A DNA stretch of 64,000 nucleotides. Source: an uncultured Gemmatimonadales bacterium. Lineage in GTDB: Bacteria; Gemmatimonadota; Gemmatimonadetes; Gemmatimonadales; GWC2-71-9. Under the pieces are notes generated by a model. That model had not been told where the DNA came from. It saw nothing but the letters and a program-made list of their open reading frames with translations, and ran no database searches. Shown in pieces: positions 17,902 through 26,792 of this stretch (the stretch's first letter is position 1; each line of letters starts with the position of its first letter). Where the stretch lies: contig CAMYLY010000004.1 in NCBI GenBank assembly GCA_947259405.1, forward strand, positions 311,947 to 375,946, in the 5' to 3' direction. The translations under genes were made by a program, and so were the position numbers.

Positions 17902-18654
17902 TCAGAGACCTGTGGGGTAATCGATGAACTCACACGTCAGACCAAACTGCTCCCCGAGATGCCTGCCCAATGCGGACACGCCCACTGTTTCGGTCGCATA
18001 ATGCCCAGCGTATATCACGTTGACCCCCAGCTCTTCGGCATCGAAATGTGTGTGGTGGGCACCCTCGCCGGTGATGAATGTGTCGAGGCCTGCGGCGTGC
18101 GCCTCTTCAATCATCGAACCGGCACCGCCGGTGATGACGCCGACCTCTGAAGTCCGGTCCGGCCCACCGGGGATCACGTGTGCGCGGACACCGAGCGTGC
18201 CCTCCAAGCGCTCCACTAGTCTATTCCGGTCAACCGTGAGGCTACCTCGAACGCCAATCGCCGCACCTTGGTAATCCCCAAAAGGGGCCGTCTCGGTCAG
18301 GCCCAGTTGACCGGCCAGCACCGCATTGTTTCCAACTTCCGGATGTAGATCCAGCGGGAGATGCGCGGCGTACACGCCAACCGAGTTGGCCAACAGGGCG
18401 CGGAGCCTACGGCCGTGTCGGCCAGTCACCGGTTCGAGGCCCTTCCAAAACAGTCCATGGTGGACGAGGAGCAACTCCGCACCCCGTTCGACTGCGCCAT
18501 CGATCGTCGCCTGGCAGGCGTCGACTGCGACCGCGACGCGCGAGACATCGTCCGGTCCGTCGACCTGTAGGCCGTTCAGCGCATTCGGATAATCAGGGAT
18601 CTCCTCGATACGCAGATAGTCATCGAGATAGGCAGTGAGTTCAGAGAGCTTCAC
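17902..18654 (-). CDS. NIF3-family dinuclear metal protein
   Basis: A 250-residue member of the NIF3/YbgI family, a toroidal hexamer with a two-metal site; some are annotated as GTP cyclohydrolase I type 2, but the function is not settled. Metal-ligand segments are LLLVHHGLFW (two His), YAAHLPLDLHPEVGNN and, near the end, FITGEGAHHTHFDAEE with VIYAGHYATE. The start is GTG at 18654 (VKLSELTAYL), which overlaps the bactofilin stop by 14 bases. A reading from 18738 would run deep into that gene. It follows parA-parB-M23-bactofilin and precedes the CapA gene. Confidence 0.88.
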   Translation of the reverse strand: MKLSELTAYLDDYLRIEEIPDYPNALNGLQVDGPDDVSRVAVAVDACQATIDGAVERGAELLLVHHGLFWKGLEPVTGRHGRRLRALLANSVGVYAAHLPLDLHPEVGNNAVLAGQLGLTETAPFGDYQGAAIGVRGSLTVDRNRLVERLEGTLGVRAHVIPGGPDRTSEVGVITGGAGSMIEEAHAAGLDTFITGEGAHHTHFDAEELGVNVIYAGHYATETVGVSALGRHLGEQFGLTCEFIDYPTGL

Positions 18655-19066
18655 GCTCGAGCACGGCCATCGGTTCATGAACCGCCACTTTCGCACCCAA
18701 TTCGAGCGCCCGTGGGTCACCCATGCGGATATGGCCATTCACTTCTCCACCCTCCTGCACAACGAGACGCTTGGTAGCGATATCGCCGTGAATCACCGAC
18801 GTGTCCTGAACCTCGATGCGTTGGTCTGCATAGATCGACCCGCGGACCTCGCCTCCAACGATCGCCTCGGTCGTGTAGATGTCCCCCTGGACCAATCCAC
18901 CTTTCGTGACAAGCACCTGTCGGGTGGCACGGATGCTCCCCGTAATGGTCCCCTCGATCTTCACGATCCCGTCCGTCGCTACCTCACCTACCACATCGAG
19001 TCCGACTCCGATGATTGACAAGCTGCCATCGTCCGGCCCCGGCGCATCTGTCCGCTTTCCCGCCAT
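18641..19066 (-). CDS. Bactofilin (polymer-forming cytoskeletal protein)
   Basis: A 141-residue bactofilin. The core (about 17-115) is the right-handed beta-helix repeat seen as short Gly/Val-rich strands (VKIEGTITGSIRATRQVLVT, AIVGGEVRGSIYADQRIEV, SVIHGDIATKRLVVQEGGEV), flanked by short disordered ends. Bactofilins polymerise without nucleotide on the inner face of the membrane and place other proteins, often M23 peptidases, to shape the cell. It starts 2 bases after the M23 peptidase stop and lies in one leftward unit with parA and parB, a link that is known functionally in Myxococcus. Confidence 0.92.
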   Translation of the reverse strand: MAGKRTDAPGPDDGSLSIIGVGLDVVGEVATDGIVKIEGTITGSIRATRQVLVTKGGLVQGDIYTTEAIVGGEVRGSIYADQRIEVQDTSVIHGDIATKRLVVQEGGEVNGHIRMGDPRALELGAKVAVHEPMAVLEREAL

Positions 19067-19068
19067 AA

Positions 19069-19857
19069 TCAGTTCGACTCCTGGTTCAACAGCGTCCGGG
19101 GGTCGACAGAGCGACCACCACGAAAGATCTCATAATGTAAGTGCGGGGCGGTGGACCGCCCGGTTGATCCCGAAAGTGCGATGACTTGCCCTGCTGCAAC
19201 AGAATCCCCCGTGCTGACGAGGAGTCGTGACGCGTGCCCGTACATGCTCTCGAATCCGTTCTCGTGACGCAACCGCACGAAGAGCCCGTATTCCGGGTGC
19301 GAACTCGCCTCGGCGACCAGGCCCTCCCCCGCAGCCCGGATTGGCGTACCCACTGGGATCGCCACGTCGAGGCCAGCGTGCTCCTCGCCACCTTCGTCCG
19401 GCCGAACGGTGCCCCGGGTCAACACGCCTGGCTCGTCGAGGGGCCACCGGACCGGCGCACGGAGCGCGGCGTCCGTCCGATCGTCCGAAGGCGTCGCGGC
19501 AAAGATAGGGTATGCGACCGCGGGTACCTCTCCCGACCGTGTTTGCGCCGGCACGACGTCGGCCCCAAGCATCGAGCGGAGCTGTTGGTAGTTCGATTCG
19601 GCGGTCTCCAGGCTTCGAGACAGCTGTAACACCTGGGCATTCGCGCTGCGCAACTGTTGCGTATCTCGCTCGAGGCCGGGCACGCGCGCGGCCGTGCTCG
19701 CAATGGGGGCGTAGAGCACAACGGACATCGCTACCAACACAACGAACGCCATGCCACCGAAGAGCGTTGCGCGTACGAACCATAGTGGCAGGCGCACCGA
19801 TCTCGACTCGGCGTCACCATCCTTGTGTACCACGACCGTGATCTGTGGACTGCTCAT
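19069..19857 (-). CDS. Membrane-anchored M23/LytM peptidoglycan endopeptidase
   Basis: A 262-residue peptidase with a cytosolic N-terminus (1-27), a transmembrane helix (about 28-50, FVRATLFGGMAFVVLVAMSV), a periplasmic coiled coil (about 60-95) and a C-terminal LytM domain. The zinc residues are in HAGLDVAIP (His and Asp) and HLHYE, with the conserved NGFESMYGHAS segment between them, so the site looks complete. It should cleave peptide cross-links in peptidoglycan. The ATG overlaps the parB stop (ATGA), and bactofilin follows 2 bases after its own stop. The short cytosolic tail is the natural contact point for bactofilin. Confidence 0.92.
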   Translation of the reverse strand: MSSPQITVVVHKDGDAESRSVRLPLWFVRATLFGGMAFVVLVAMSVVLYAPIASTAARVPGLERDTQQLRSANAQVLQLSRSLETAESNYQQLRSMLGADVVPAQTRSGEVPAVAYPIFAATPSDDRTDAALRAPVRWPLDEPGVLTRGTVRPDEGGEEHAGLDVAIPVGTPIRAAGEGLVAEASSHPEYGLFVRLRHENGFESMYGHASRLLVSTGDSVAAGQVIALSGSTGRSTAPHLHYEIFRGGRSVDPRTLLNQESN

Positions 19858-20723
19858 CCGTCGTACGGTTCGCCCAGGACGATCTCCATGATGCGCGCGA
19901 GATCATCATGTGAATAGAAGTTGACCGAGATCTTACCGCTGTCTTTTCCACGGGGAGAGACGACGACATCCGTCTGCAACCGCTTGCGCAACGTGTCCTC
20001 GATGCGGCGGATCTGAGGATCGCGAGCCGTGCCCTTCTTCCGTTGTGGCCGCTTGGAACGCTTGCGAACCATCGTCTCGACGTCGCGTACCGACAGTCCG
20101 CGCTCGACCACCGCTTTCGCGATCGCCACCACGCCATTGCTGTCCACACCGACCAACGCACGCGCGTGACCCGCGCTCAGGTCGCCGGCGTGCACGAGGT
20201 CCTGCACGCGATCAGGCAACTTCAGGAGTCGCAAGGCGTTCGCCACCGCGGCCCGACTCCGTCCCACCATTTCCCCGATGTCACCTTGCGAAAGTTCGAA
20301 GTCATTTGTAAGGCGCGCATACCCGCGCGCCTCGTCGATCGGCGACAACGCATCCCGCTGCAGGTTCTCGACCAGCGCAAAGGTGAGCACGGCCTGATCG
20401 TCGGCATCGCGGAGCACAGCGCTGATACGGTCCCAGCCGAGATGCTGTGCGGCCCGCCACCGCCGCTCACCTGCAATCAGTTCGTAGGCGCCTTCGGTTG
20501 CTTCTCGCACCACGATCGGCTGCAAGAGCCCTGATACCTGCATCGAGTTGGCGAGTTCTTCGAGCTGCGCGACATCGAACGCGTGCCGTGGCTGGAACGG
20601 ATTCGGGCGAATGTCCCTGACGGGTAACTCCGTGAGCGATCCATCGGCTCGGGCATCCTCTACCGACGTCGGCCCAAGCAGGGCTTCGAGTCCACGCCCA
20701 AGGCGTCGGCGACCTTGCGTCAC
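19854..20723 (-). CDS. parB: Chromosome partitioning protein ParB
   Basis: ParB binds parS near the origin, forms CTP-dependent clamps and organises origin DNA for segregation by ParA. The 289-residue protein shows the N-terminal ParA-interaction motif [12 protein letters not shown], the ParB/Srx CTPase domain ([47 protein letters not shown]), a helix-turn-helix region ([24 protein letters not shown]) and a C-terminal dimerisation segment. The start is GTG at 20723, overlapping the parA TGA as GTGA. A matching parS lies at 21694-21717 in the same locus. Confidence 0.95.
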   Translation of the reverse strand: MTQGRRRLGRGLEALLGPTSVEDARADGSLTELPVRDIRPNPFQPRHAFDVAQLEELANSMQVSGLLQPIVVREATEGAYELIAGERRWRAAQHLGWDRISAVLRDADDQAVLTFALVENLQRDALSPIDEARGYARLTNDFELSQGDIGEMVGRSRAAVANALRLLKLPDRVQDLVHAGDLSAGHARALVGVDSNGVVAIAKAVVERGLSVRDVETMVRKRSKRPQRKKGTARDPQIRRIEDTLRKRLQTDVVVSPRGKDSGKISVNFYSHDDLARIMEIVLGEPYDG

Positions 20724-21532
20724 GAAACCGCGCCGGCGGGGCGCCTCATCTGCGACGCCGCCTCGTCCTCGGCACGCTTCATGACTTCCTGCGCCAAGGT
20801 CAGATAGCATTTCGCTCCAGCCGACTGCACATCGTAGAGGAGAATCGGCTGCCCGAAACTCGGAGCTTCGGCGAGGCGCACATTACGGGGAATGACGGTG
20901 CGATACACCTGACCCGCAAAATACTCCTTCGCCTCTGCGGCAACTTGCTTCGAGAGGTTCAGTCGTGCGTCATACATCGTGAGTACCACACCTTCAATCG
21001 CAAGAGCGGGATTGCAGTTCTGTTGGACCAACGTGATCGTGTTCAACAGCTTTGACAGCCCTTCGAGCGCGTAGTACTCGCACTGGATGGGAATGAGAAT
21101 GGAATGTGCCGCGGTGAGCATGTTCAGGGTCAACATGCCCAATGACGGCGGGCAGTCGATCAGCACGAATTCGTACCGCCCGGCAAACCCGCGCAACACC
21201 TTCTGCATCACAAACTCGCGTTGCTGGCGGCCCACCAACTCGACCTCCGCCCCTACAAGGTCCTGCGTCGCGGGAATGACATCGAGCGTGCGGAAATTGA
21301 CACCGCTCAACACGACCTCGGTCAGTGCGGCATCGCCAGCAAGCGCTTCATACAACGAGAGTTTGACCGATTCCGGCGCGATCCCGATTCCACTGGTCGC
21401 ATTCGCCTGCGGGTCGGCATCGATAAGCAGGACTTTGCGTTCGGCAGCCGCGAGCGACGCCGCTACATTCACCGCTGTCGTCGTCTTGCCGACCCCGCCC
21501 TTCTGGTTCGCGATCGCGATTATGCGGGTCAA
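20720..21532 (-). CDS. parA: Chromosome partitioning ATPase ParA (Soj)
   Basis: A 270-residue deviant-Walker ATPase that drives origin segregation with ParB and parS. The start [19 protein letters not shown] contains the deviant Walker A motif, and [16 protein letters not shown] and [15 protein letters not shown] give the A' and Walker B regions. There is no N-terminal regulatory helix, so it is the chromosomal Soj type rather than a plasmid-type ParA. It leads the parA-parB-M23-bactofilin-NIF3-CapA string. Upstream lie two hairpins and parS between it and mnmG. Confidence 0.95.
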   Translation of the reverse strand: MTRIIAIANQKGGVGKTTTAVNVAASLAAAERKVLLIDADPQANATSGIGIAPESVKLSLYEALAGDAALTEVVLSGVNFRTLDVIPATQDLVGAEVELVGRQQREFVMQKVLRGFAGRYEFVLIDCPPSLGMLTLNMLTAAHSILIPIQCEYYALEGLSKLLNTITLVQQNCNPALAIEGVVLTMYDARLNLSKQVAAEAKEYFAGQVYRTVIPRNVRLAEAPSFGQPILLYDVQSAGAKCYLTLAQEVMKRAEDEAASQMRRPAGAVS

Positions 21533-21589
21533 GAACCCTCTTACTTGTTGTATTTAAATAATTTACAGCTTCTTCATAAATGCCCAATT

Positions 21590-21606
21590 GGGCGCGATTC
21601 GCGCCC
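21590..21606. other. Palindromic hairpin upstream of parA
   Basis: gggcgcg/att/cgcgccc gives a perfect 7-bp stem with a 3-base loop, and it abuts a second palindrome, gcccaattgggc, at 21582-21593. It lies about 60 bases before the parA start, in the leader of that gene. It has no T-run, so a role in leader structure or operator binding is as likely as termination. Confidence 0.5.
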
Positions 21607-21626
21607 GGAGGACGCAAAATATACAG

Positions 21627-21647
21627 GTAGCGCTGCGAACGCGCTAC
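21627..21647 (-). terminator. Candidate terminator after mnmG
   Basis: gtagcgc/tgcgaac/gcgctac is a perfect 7-bp stem with a 7-base loop. On the minus strand it is followed by the T-rich stretch ctgtatattttg. It lies downstream of mnmG and before parA, and would separate the two transcripts. Confidence 0.5.
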
Positions 21648-21693
21648 ATTCCGTGCCGAATCCTAACAGGGCGCGCCAAAAACGTAAGAAAAA

Positions 21694-21717
21694 CAAGTGT
21701 TTCACGTGAAACACTTG
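21694..21717. other. parS site
   Basis: The 16-base core tgtttcacgtgaaaca at 21698-21713 is an exact match to the bacterial parS consensus recognised by ParB. It is extended to a perfect 24-bp palindrome. It sits between mnmG and parA, the usual origin-proximal place, and so should be the ParB loading site. I saw no second site by eye. Confidence 0.95.
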
Positions 21718-21742
21718 AAATTGAGTCGCCTTTTCCAGTTGG

Positions 21743-23608
21743 CTAGGCGGCAGGTCGGCGGCGCTTGACGACCTCGAGAACCAGGTTCTGGAGATCGGAA
21801 GGCGATACTCCAGGAATCCTCCCAGCCTGGGAAAGCGAATCCGGCCTCACTGTATCCAGCTTCTGGCGAGCCTCGGTGGAGAGACTGTTCAACTCCAAGT
21901 ACGGAAGATCCGGCGGCAGCCGGAACATGGCCATTTCCGCAAGCTTCCTCGCGGCCTCCCGCTCACGCTCAAGGTATCCGACGTATTTCAGCTCTATTTC
22001 GACCGACGTCCACTCCTCTCCGTTCGCGGGCTTCGCCAAGTCAGACACGGAGGCCAGGGCGCGGAGGCCGAGGCGTGGCCTGCGAATCAATTCGCCAATC
22101 CGCTGACCCTGATGGACCGGCGTTTCGCCGATCGCCATGAGAGCGGTGTTAGCCTGGGCTGGTGTCAGACGTGTGGCCATTGCCCAGTCGAGTAATGCTC
22201 GTTCCTTCTCCATGCGACGTTCGAGCACGAGGCGCTCGTCGTCCTCAAGCATGCCGATCCGGTCGGCGAGTGGGCCTAGGCGCTTCAGAGCATTGTCCTG
22301 GCGGGTGAGCAAGCGGAACTCAGATCGCGACGTGAACAATCGATACGGCTCATCGACCCCGCGAGTGACTAGATCGTCGATAAGGACTCCCACGAAGCCA
22401 TCTTCACGCCCGAGAACGATTGGCTCCTGGTCTTTGACCCGACGCGCCGCATTGACGCCCGCGAGCAGCCCCTGACCAGCCGCCTCCTCGTACCCCGTCG
22501 TTCCGTTGATCTGGCCGGCAAAGAACAGACGCTCGACTGGCTTCACTTCGAGCCAGGGTGTGAGCTGATGCGGAGGGAAATAATCGTACTCAATAGCATA
22601 CCCGGGCCGAGTCATCCTTACGTTCTCAAGACCCGGAACTACTTGTAAAAATTGAAGTTGCGCCGCAATTGGAAGAGACGTAGACAGACCGTTGACGTAG
22701 AGCTCGTGGGTGTCGAGGCCCTCCGGCTCCAAGAAGATCTGATGGCGGTCCGCGTCTGGGAACTTCACGACCTTGTCTTCGATGGACGGGCAATACCGTG
22801 GTCCGCGGCCCGCGATCTCGCCCCCATAAAGGGCCGACTCATGGAGAGACGTTCGGATGATCGACTTCACCTCTTCACCCGCCCATGTGATCCAGCACGG
22901 TCGTTGATCCGGTCGGTTTCTCTTGGCGTAGAACGAAAACCCGAACGCGTCCCGGTCACCGTCCTGCCTTTCTAATACGGAAAAGTCGACCGAGCGGCCG
23001 TCGATGCGTGGCGGCGTGCCGGTCTTGAAGCGCCCTACCGTCAGTCCAAGGCTCTCAAGCTGTTCCGCCATATCGATCACTGCGGAATCGCCGGCCCGGC
23101 CGGCCGAAACCCGGGTGTGGAGACCGATGTGTATGCGGCCCCTCAGGAACGTCCCGGCCGTTATGACGACTGTCGTACCGGCAATCCGTCGCCCATCGCT
23201 CAAGACTACCCCGGCAACCGCACCCCCCTCGAGCTGCAGCGAGGAAACCGTTCCTTGCATCACGTGCAGGCCAGCCCGTTGTTCGATCAGCTCCCGAACT
23301 GCCCTTCGATAGAGGCCCCGGTCACACTGAGCGCGTGGCGCCCAGACGGCCGGCCCCTTGGACCGATTCAGCATCCGAGACTGGATGGTCGCGCTGTCCG
23401 CCGCCCTCCCCATAACTCCCCCCATCGCGTCGACTTCACGGACCACCGTGCCCTTGGCAATCCCGCCAATGGCAGGATTGCATGACATCTGCCCAATCGT
23501 CTCGAGATTTGATGTCACGAGAAGCGTGCGAACGCCGAGCCTCGCTGCGGCGGTCGCAGCTTCGGACCCCGCGTGGCCCGCCCCTATCACGATGACGTCG
23601 TAGAACAT
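21743..23608 (-). CDS. mnmG: tRNA 5-carboxymethylaminomethyl-uridine enzyme MnmG (GidA)
   Basis: FAD enzyme that, with MnmE, makes the cmnm5 group on uridine-34 of tRNAs. The 621-residue form starts at ATG 23608 (MFYDVIVIGAGHAGSEAA), which is the usual GidA N-terminus; an ATG 15 bases upstream gives five more residues. Motifs seen are MSCNPAIGGIAKG, GRFKTGTPPRIDGRSVDF, GYAIEYDYF and the C-terminal RPLTLGQA-type region (NALMAIGETPVHQGQRIGEL). MnmE is at 58.3 kb on the other side of dnaA, so the pair is split here. parS and parAB follow. Confidence 0.96.
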   Translation of the reverse strand: MFYDVIVIGAGHAGSEAATAAARLGVRTLLVTSNLETIGQMSCNPAIGGIAKGTVVREVDAMGGVMGRAADSATIQSRMLNRSKGPAVWAPRAQCDRGLYRRAVRELIEQRAGLHVMQGTVSSLQLEGGAVAGVVLSDGRRIAGTTVVITAGTFLRGRIHIGLHTRVSAGRAGDSAVIDMAEQLESLGLTVGRFKTGTPPRIDGRSVDFSVLERQDGDRDAFGFSFYAKRNRPDQRPCWITWAGEEVKSIIRTSLHESALYGGEIAGRGPRYCPSIEDKVVKFPDADRHQIFLEPEGLDTHELYVNGLSTSLPIAAQLQFLQVVPGLENVRMTRPGYAIEYDYFPPHQLTPWLEVKPVERLFFAGQINGTTGYEEAAGQGLLAGVNAARRVKDQEPIVLGREDGFVGVLIDDLVTRGVDEPYRLFTSRSEFRLLTRQDNALKRLGPLADRIGMLEDDERLVLERRMEKERALLDWAMATRLTPAQANTALMAIGETPVHQGQRIGELIRRPRLGLRALASVSDLAKPANGEEWTSVEIELKYVGYLEREREAARKLAEMAMFRLPPDLPYLELNSLSTEARQKLDTVRPDSLSQAGRIPGVSPSDLQNLVLEVVKRRRPAA

Positions 23609-23676
23609 GGCGGCACCAAACATAATCGGCGCCGGAACCCGGCGCCTACCCACCGCAGAGTACCGCGATCAGCGAG

Positions 23677-24951
23677 TTACGCGGTGCGAATCCAACGCAA
23701 GAGTTCGCGAGGACTGGGCCGCTTGCCGTACATCAGGATTCCCACTCGGTAGATGCGCGCTGCTACCCATGTCACCGCAATGGACGTGAGAATCAAGATG
23801 AGGACCGAAAGTGCCAACTCACCAAGTGGCACCGCAGCCACGCCCCAGCGCATCGGCATGGCAACCGGTGCCGAGAGAGGAACCAGTGTTAGAACCGTTG
23901 CAAGCGTTCCGTTTGGGTCAGTGAGGACTCCGAAAGACAGCATGGCCGGGATAACGAACAAGAAGAGAACTGGCTGCTGAGCTTGTCTCATCTCTGATTC
24001 GCTCGACGACATGGCACCGACGGCCGCAAACATCGTCGAGTAGAGGAAGAAGCCAAGTACGAAATACACCATCAGGACTGCAATGCTGTCCAACGGCACT
24101 TCAGGGAGCCTGAAGCCGCCGTCACCCTGCACCTCGATCCCGAACAATCCGAGGATCGTGGCTTGCTGATCGATGAGCACCCGCGCGAACATGGCCCAAA
24201 TCGTCACCTGGAAAAGGCCCACCGCACCAACACCGACTACTTTCCCCGCCAGCAACTGGAACGGTCTGAGGCTAGATGCGAGCACCTCGATGACGCGTGA
24301 CGATTTCTCTTCCACGACCGCCCCCGCCACCTGGGCGCCATACACAGCCAGGGTAACGTATAGGACAATCCACATGAAGTATGCGAGAACGAATACGGAC
24401 TCACCCGATTGATCCGTGACCTTGCCGCCCCGAATGTTCACTGTCCGGAACCGCAAACGCATGTTTGCATCCGCGACGATGGTGGGATCGATGCCGCGAC
24501 GCACGAGACGCTCTGCCAACGCGGCTTCCTGCACATAGCGCTGCATTACACTCATGTCGACCTGCGACGACACGTTCGACCCGCGATATTCTGCGCGCCC
24601 ATCGGTGATGGTCGCGTCGGTGACGATGAGGAACCCGTCGATCGCCTCATCCCCAACCTCTCCCGCGAGGGAGTCGGCCACCGATTCCAGGTTCACGATG
24701 CCCGTCGCCAGATATTGAGGCTCCATCCGCGGGCTGCTTTCAAGCTTGTCGGTGACCCGACGTCCAAACTCAGCCGTGGTTGCATCTAAGACCACAACGT
24801 GCGTAGTGCCCGCCGATCTGCTGAGTAAGAGGGCAGGCAGGATCACCATGAGGCCTAGCAGAACCGGACCCAGGATCGTCGTGATGATGAACCACTTGTT
24901 CCGCACGCGTTCGAGGAACTCACGTCGGATCACGACCCAGATCTTACGCAT
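23677..24951 (-). CDS. ABC-2 type transporter permease (NatB-like)
   Basis: A membrane subunit of about 424 residues, transcribed with the ATPase just upstream (8-base overlap). An N-terminal helix (FIITTILGPVLLGLMVILPA) is followed by a periplasmic domain (about 50-200) and a C-terminal group of five or six helices (FVLAYFMWIVLYVTLAVYG, VGVGAVGLFQVTIWAMFARV, IAVLMVYFVLGFFLYSTMFA, VLFLFVIPAMLSFGVL, ALSVLILILTSIAVTW). The conserved EEKSSRVIEVLASS segment is characteristic of NatB/YhaP-type ABC-2 exporters. Possible starts are 24963, 24957 and 24951; I took MRKIWVVIRREF. The substrate is unknown; Na+ efflux in NatAB is only a family precedent. Confidence 0.88.
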   Translation of the reverse strand: MRKIWVVIRREFLERVRNKWFIITTILGPVLLGLMVILPALLLSRSAGTTHVVVLDATTAEFGRRVTDKLESSPRMEPQYLATGIVNLESVADSLAGEVGDEAIDGFLIVTDATITDGRAEYRGSNVSSQVDMSVMQRYVQEAALAERLVRRGIDPTIVADANMRLRFRTVNIRGGKVTDQSGESVFVLAYFMWIVLYVTLAVYGAQVAGAVVEEKSSRVIEVLASSLRPFQLLAGKVVGVGAVGLFQVTIWAMFARVLIDQQATILGLFGIEVQGDGGFRLPEVPLDSIAVLMVYFVLGFFLYSTMFAAVGAMSSSESEMRQAQQPVLFLFVIPAMLSFGVLTDPNGTLATVLTLVPLSAPVAMPMRWGVAAVPLGELALSVLILILTSIAVTWVAARIYRVGILMYGKRPSPRELLRWIRTA

Positions 24952-25906
24952 GGGCATTCTCACCTAGCGCTTCGGGTCTGATCGCCCCCGCACCAACCAG
25001 GTCGATGAAGATCTTGTTCAATGTCGGTTCCGCAATCTCGAATCGTGTGATCTGGGCACCGGTTTGCACCAGGTTCTGTAGAAGCTGCTGCGGGTCCGCC
25101 GATTCGACGAGTTCAAGCTCGGCATATTGGCCGTAGTTGTCCGAGTTTTGCACCAACGTCCGGTCGCTGAGAACCCGTTCCACGCGCTGAAGGCCATCCG
25201 CCACCGCCACGATTACGTGCCGACCGCCATGATTGCTCTTGATGTCTGCGAGCTGACCGTCCACGACCTTCTCGCCCCGGGCAATGATGCAAACCGACGA
25301 GCAGAGCTTTTCCGCCTGCTCCATTATGTGCGTCGAGAACAAGACCGTCGTCCCGGCATTCGCCAATTCAACGACCTCGTTCTTCATAAGTTGGGTATTC
25401 ACGGGATCGAAGCCAGAAAACGGCTCGTCGAGGATGAGCAGATCCGGACGGTGGAGTACGGTGCTGATGAACTGCACTTTCTGCTGCATCCCCTTGGAGA
25501 GATCGTTCACCTTCTTGAGCGTCCAATCGCCCAGACCCAGCCTCTCGAGCCACTGCGTGGCCTCTCGTTTTGCATGGGAACGCGTGACCCCTTTCGTCTC
25601 CGCCAGGAACACAAGTAGGTCCAGCACCTTCATCTTCTTGTACAGGCCCCGCTCCTCGGGCAGATAGCCAATCCGGCTGCTGAAGTCACGCCCTGTTCCC
25701 GACTCGTCGAAAAGCGTTACGGAGCCCTCATCCGGAACCGTGATGTCCATGATCATGCGGATCGTGGTTGTCTTGCCCGCACCGTTGGGCCCGAGAAGCC
25801 CGTAGATCGTCCCGGCCGGGACCGTGAGCGAGAGCTCGCGCACGGCGGTGTGCCCGGCGTAACGCTTGGTGATGCTACTAACGGTTACGACCGACGCTGC
25901 TGGCAT
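24944..25906 (-). CDS. ABC transporter ATPase (NatA-like)
   Basis: A 320-residue cytosolic ATPase that powers the adjoining permease. It has Walker A GPNGAGKTTT, the signature LSKGMQQKVQ, Walker B LLILDEPFSGFDPVN and the H-loop STHIMEQAE. About 90 C-terminal residues beyond the ATPase core form an extra domain of the kind seen in NatA/YhaQ. Its start lies back-to-back with the anti-sigma-like gene, giving a 126-base divergent region (25907-26032) that must hold both promoters. Confidence 0.92.
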   Translation of the reverse strand: MPAASVVTVSSITKRYAGHTAVRELSLTVPAGTIYGLLGPNGAGKTTTIRMIMDITVPDEGSVTLFDESGTGRDFSSRIGYLPEERGLYKKMKVLDLLVFLAETKGVTRSHAKREATQWLERLGLGDWTLKKVNDLSKGMQQKVQFISTVLHRPDLLILDEPFSGFDPVNTQLMKNEVVELANAGTTVLFSTHIMEQAEKLCSSVCIIARGEKVVDGQLADIKSNHGGRHVIVAVADGLQRVERVLSDRTLVQNSDNYGQYAELELVESADPQQLLQNLVQTGAQITRFEIAEPTLNKIFIDLVGAGAIRPEALGENAHA

Positions 25907-26032
25907 GAATGTCGGGGTTGCTGGAAGGATGAAGCTACCACGGCTCCCACCGGGGCTCTACCCCGAGGAACCGAACGCCCCCGTCCAGCGTTGGAATCAT
26001 GGGTGCGCTGCGCCTGAACCAACGGAATTCTC

Positions 26033-26785
26033 ATGAACTGCGAAACCGCTCTACGCCAGCTCGGGCCTGCCAAGGGGCCGCGTCCAGAAGGGCCCGCATC
26101 AGACGAGGCGTGGGCGCATCTCGCGGAGTGTGCCTCCTGTCAGGCGGTGTATGCTCGGCAGGCGGCTCTGGCCAAGCGCCTCGCGGCATTCGGGCGAGGG
26201 TACGCACCGGAGGGTCTGCGAGCCGCTGTGTCCGAATCCCTCAGACGCGGCGCGGGCGCAACCCATGCCATTCGAAGCCCTCGGCGATGGGCCTGGGCCT
26301 CGGCGCTGGCCGCCGCAGCTGTGGTCACGATCATGGCGGTGACTCGATTCGGCGGAGGCAACGCGCTTGCCGCGCCATTGGCTGCCGCAGCTCAGGCAGC
26401 CATCGAACCGCAGGCCATGCTCGTGAGCCAGGATCCCGATCAGATTGAGCAGTGGATCGAACACCAGTTGGGATACCACGTGGCGGTTCCGATGATCACC
26501 AACGCAACCCTCGAGGGAGCTCGGGTGACCTCAGTCGCAAAGCAGCGATCCGCAGCGGTAGTGTACAGGTCACGTGGGGAGCCGGTGACGTACTTCGCTT
26601 TGGCAGAAGGCGAGGTATTCGGTCGAAGTGTGCGGTCAGACCAGCTCGTTTCCGGCAGGAGCGGTGACTATGAAGTGGCACTGTGGACGGAGAACGGACA
26701 GGTCCGCGCGATCGCGGCACCCATGACCCGCCCAGAGGTCGTCGATATGGCCAATGAATGTCGCTCGAAAGCGGCGACCGACTGA
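26033..26785 (+). CDS. Membrane-anchored anti-sigma-like protein with zinc-finger motif
   Basis: A 250-residue protein. Residues 1-43 match the anti-sigma zinc-binding (ZAS) pattern: MNC at 3, then H...CASCQAV around residues 29-37. One hydrophobic helix (about 85-105, WASALAAAAVVTIMAVTRF) would make it a single-pass membrane protein with a periplasmic domain. The C-terminal part (VVYRSRGEPVTYFALAEG, DYEVALWTENGQVRAIAAPM) is also found in proteins of this type. No ECF sigma gene lies beside it, so the partner is elsewhere or it is not an anti-sigma factor. It converges on the Rieske gene with a 7-base gap. Confidence 0.7.
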   Translation: MNCETALRQLGPAKGPRPEGPASDEAWAHLAECASCQAVYARQAALAKRLAAFGRGYAPEGLRAAVSESLRRGAGATHAIRSPRRWAWASALAAAAVVTIMAVTRFGGGNALAAPLAAAAQAAIEPQAMLVSQDPDQIEQWIEHQLGYHVAVPMITNATLEGARVTSVAKQRSAAVVYRSRGEPVTYFALAEGEVFGRSVRSDQLVSGRSGDYEVALWTENGQVRAIAAPMTRPEVVDMANECRSKAATD

Positions 26786-26792
26786 CGCCGGG

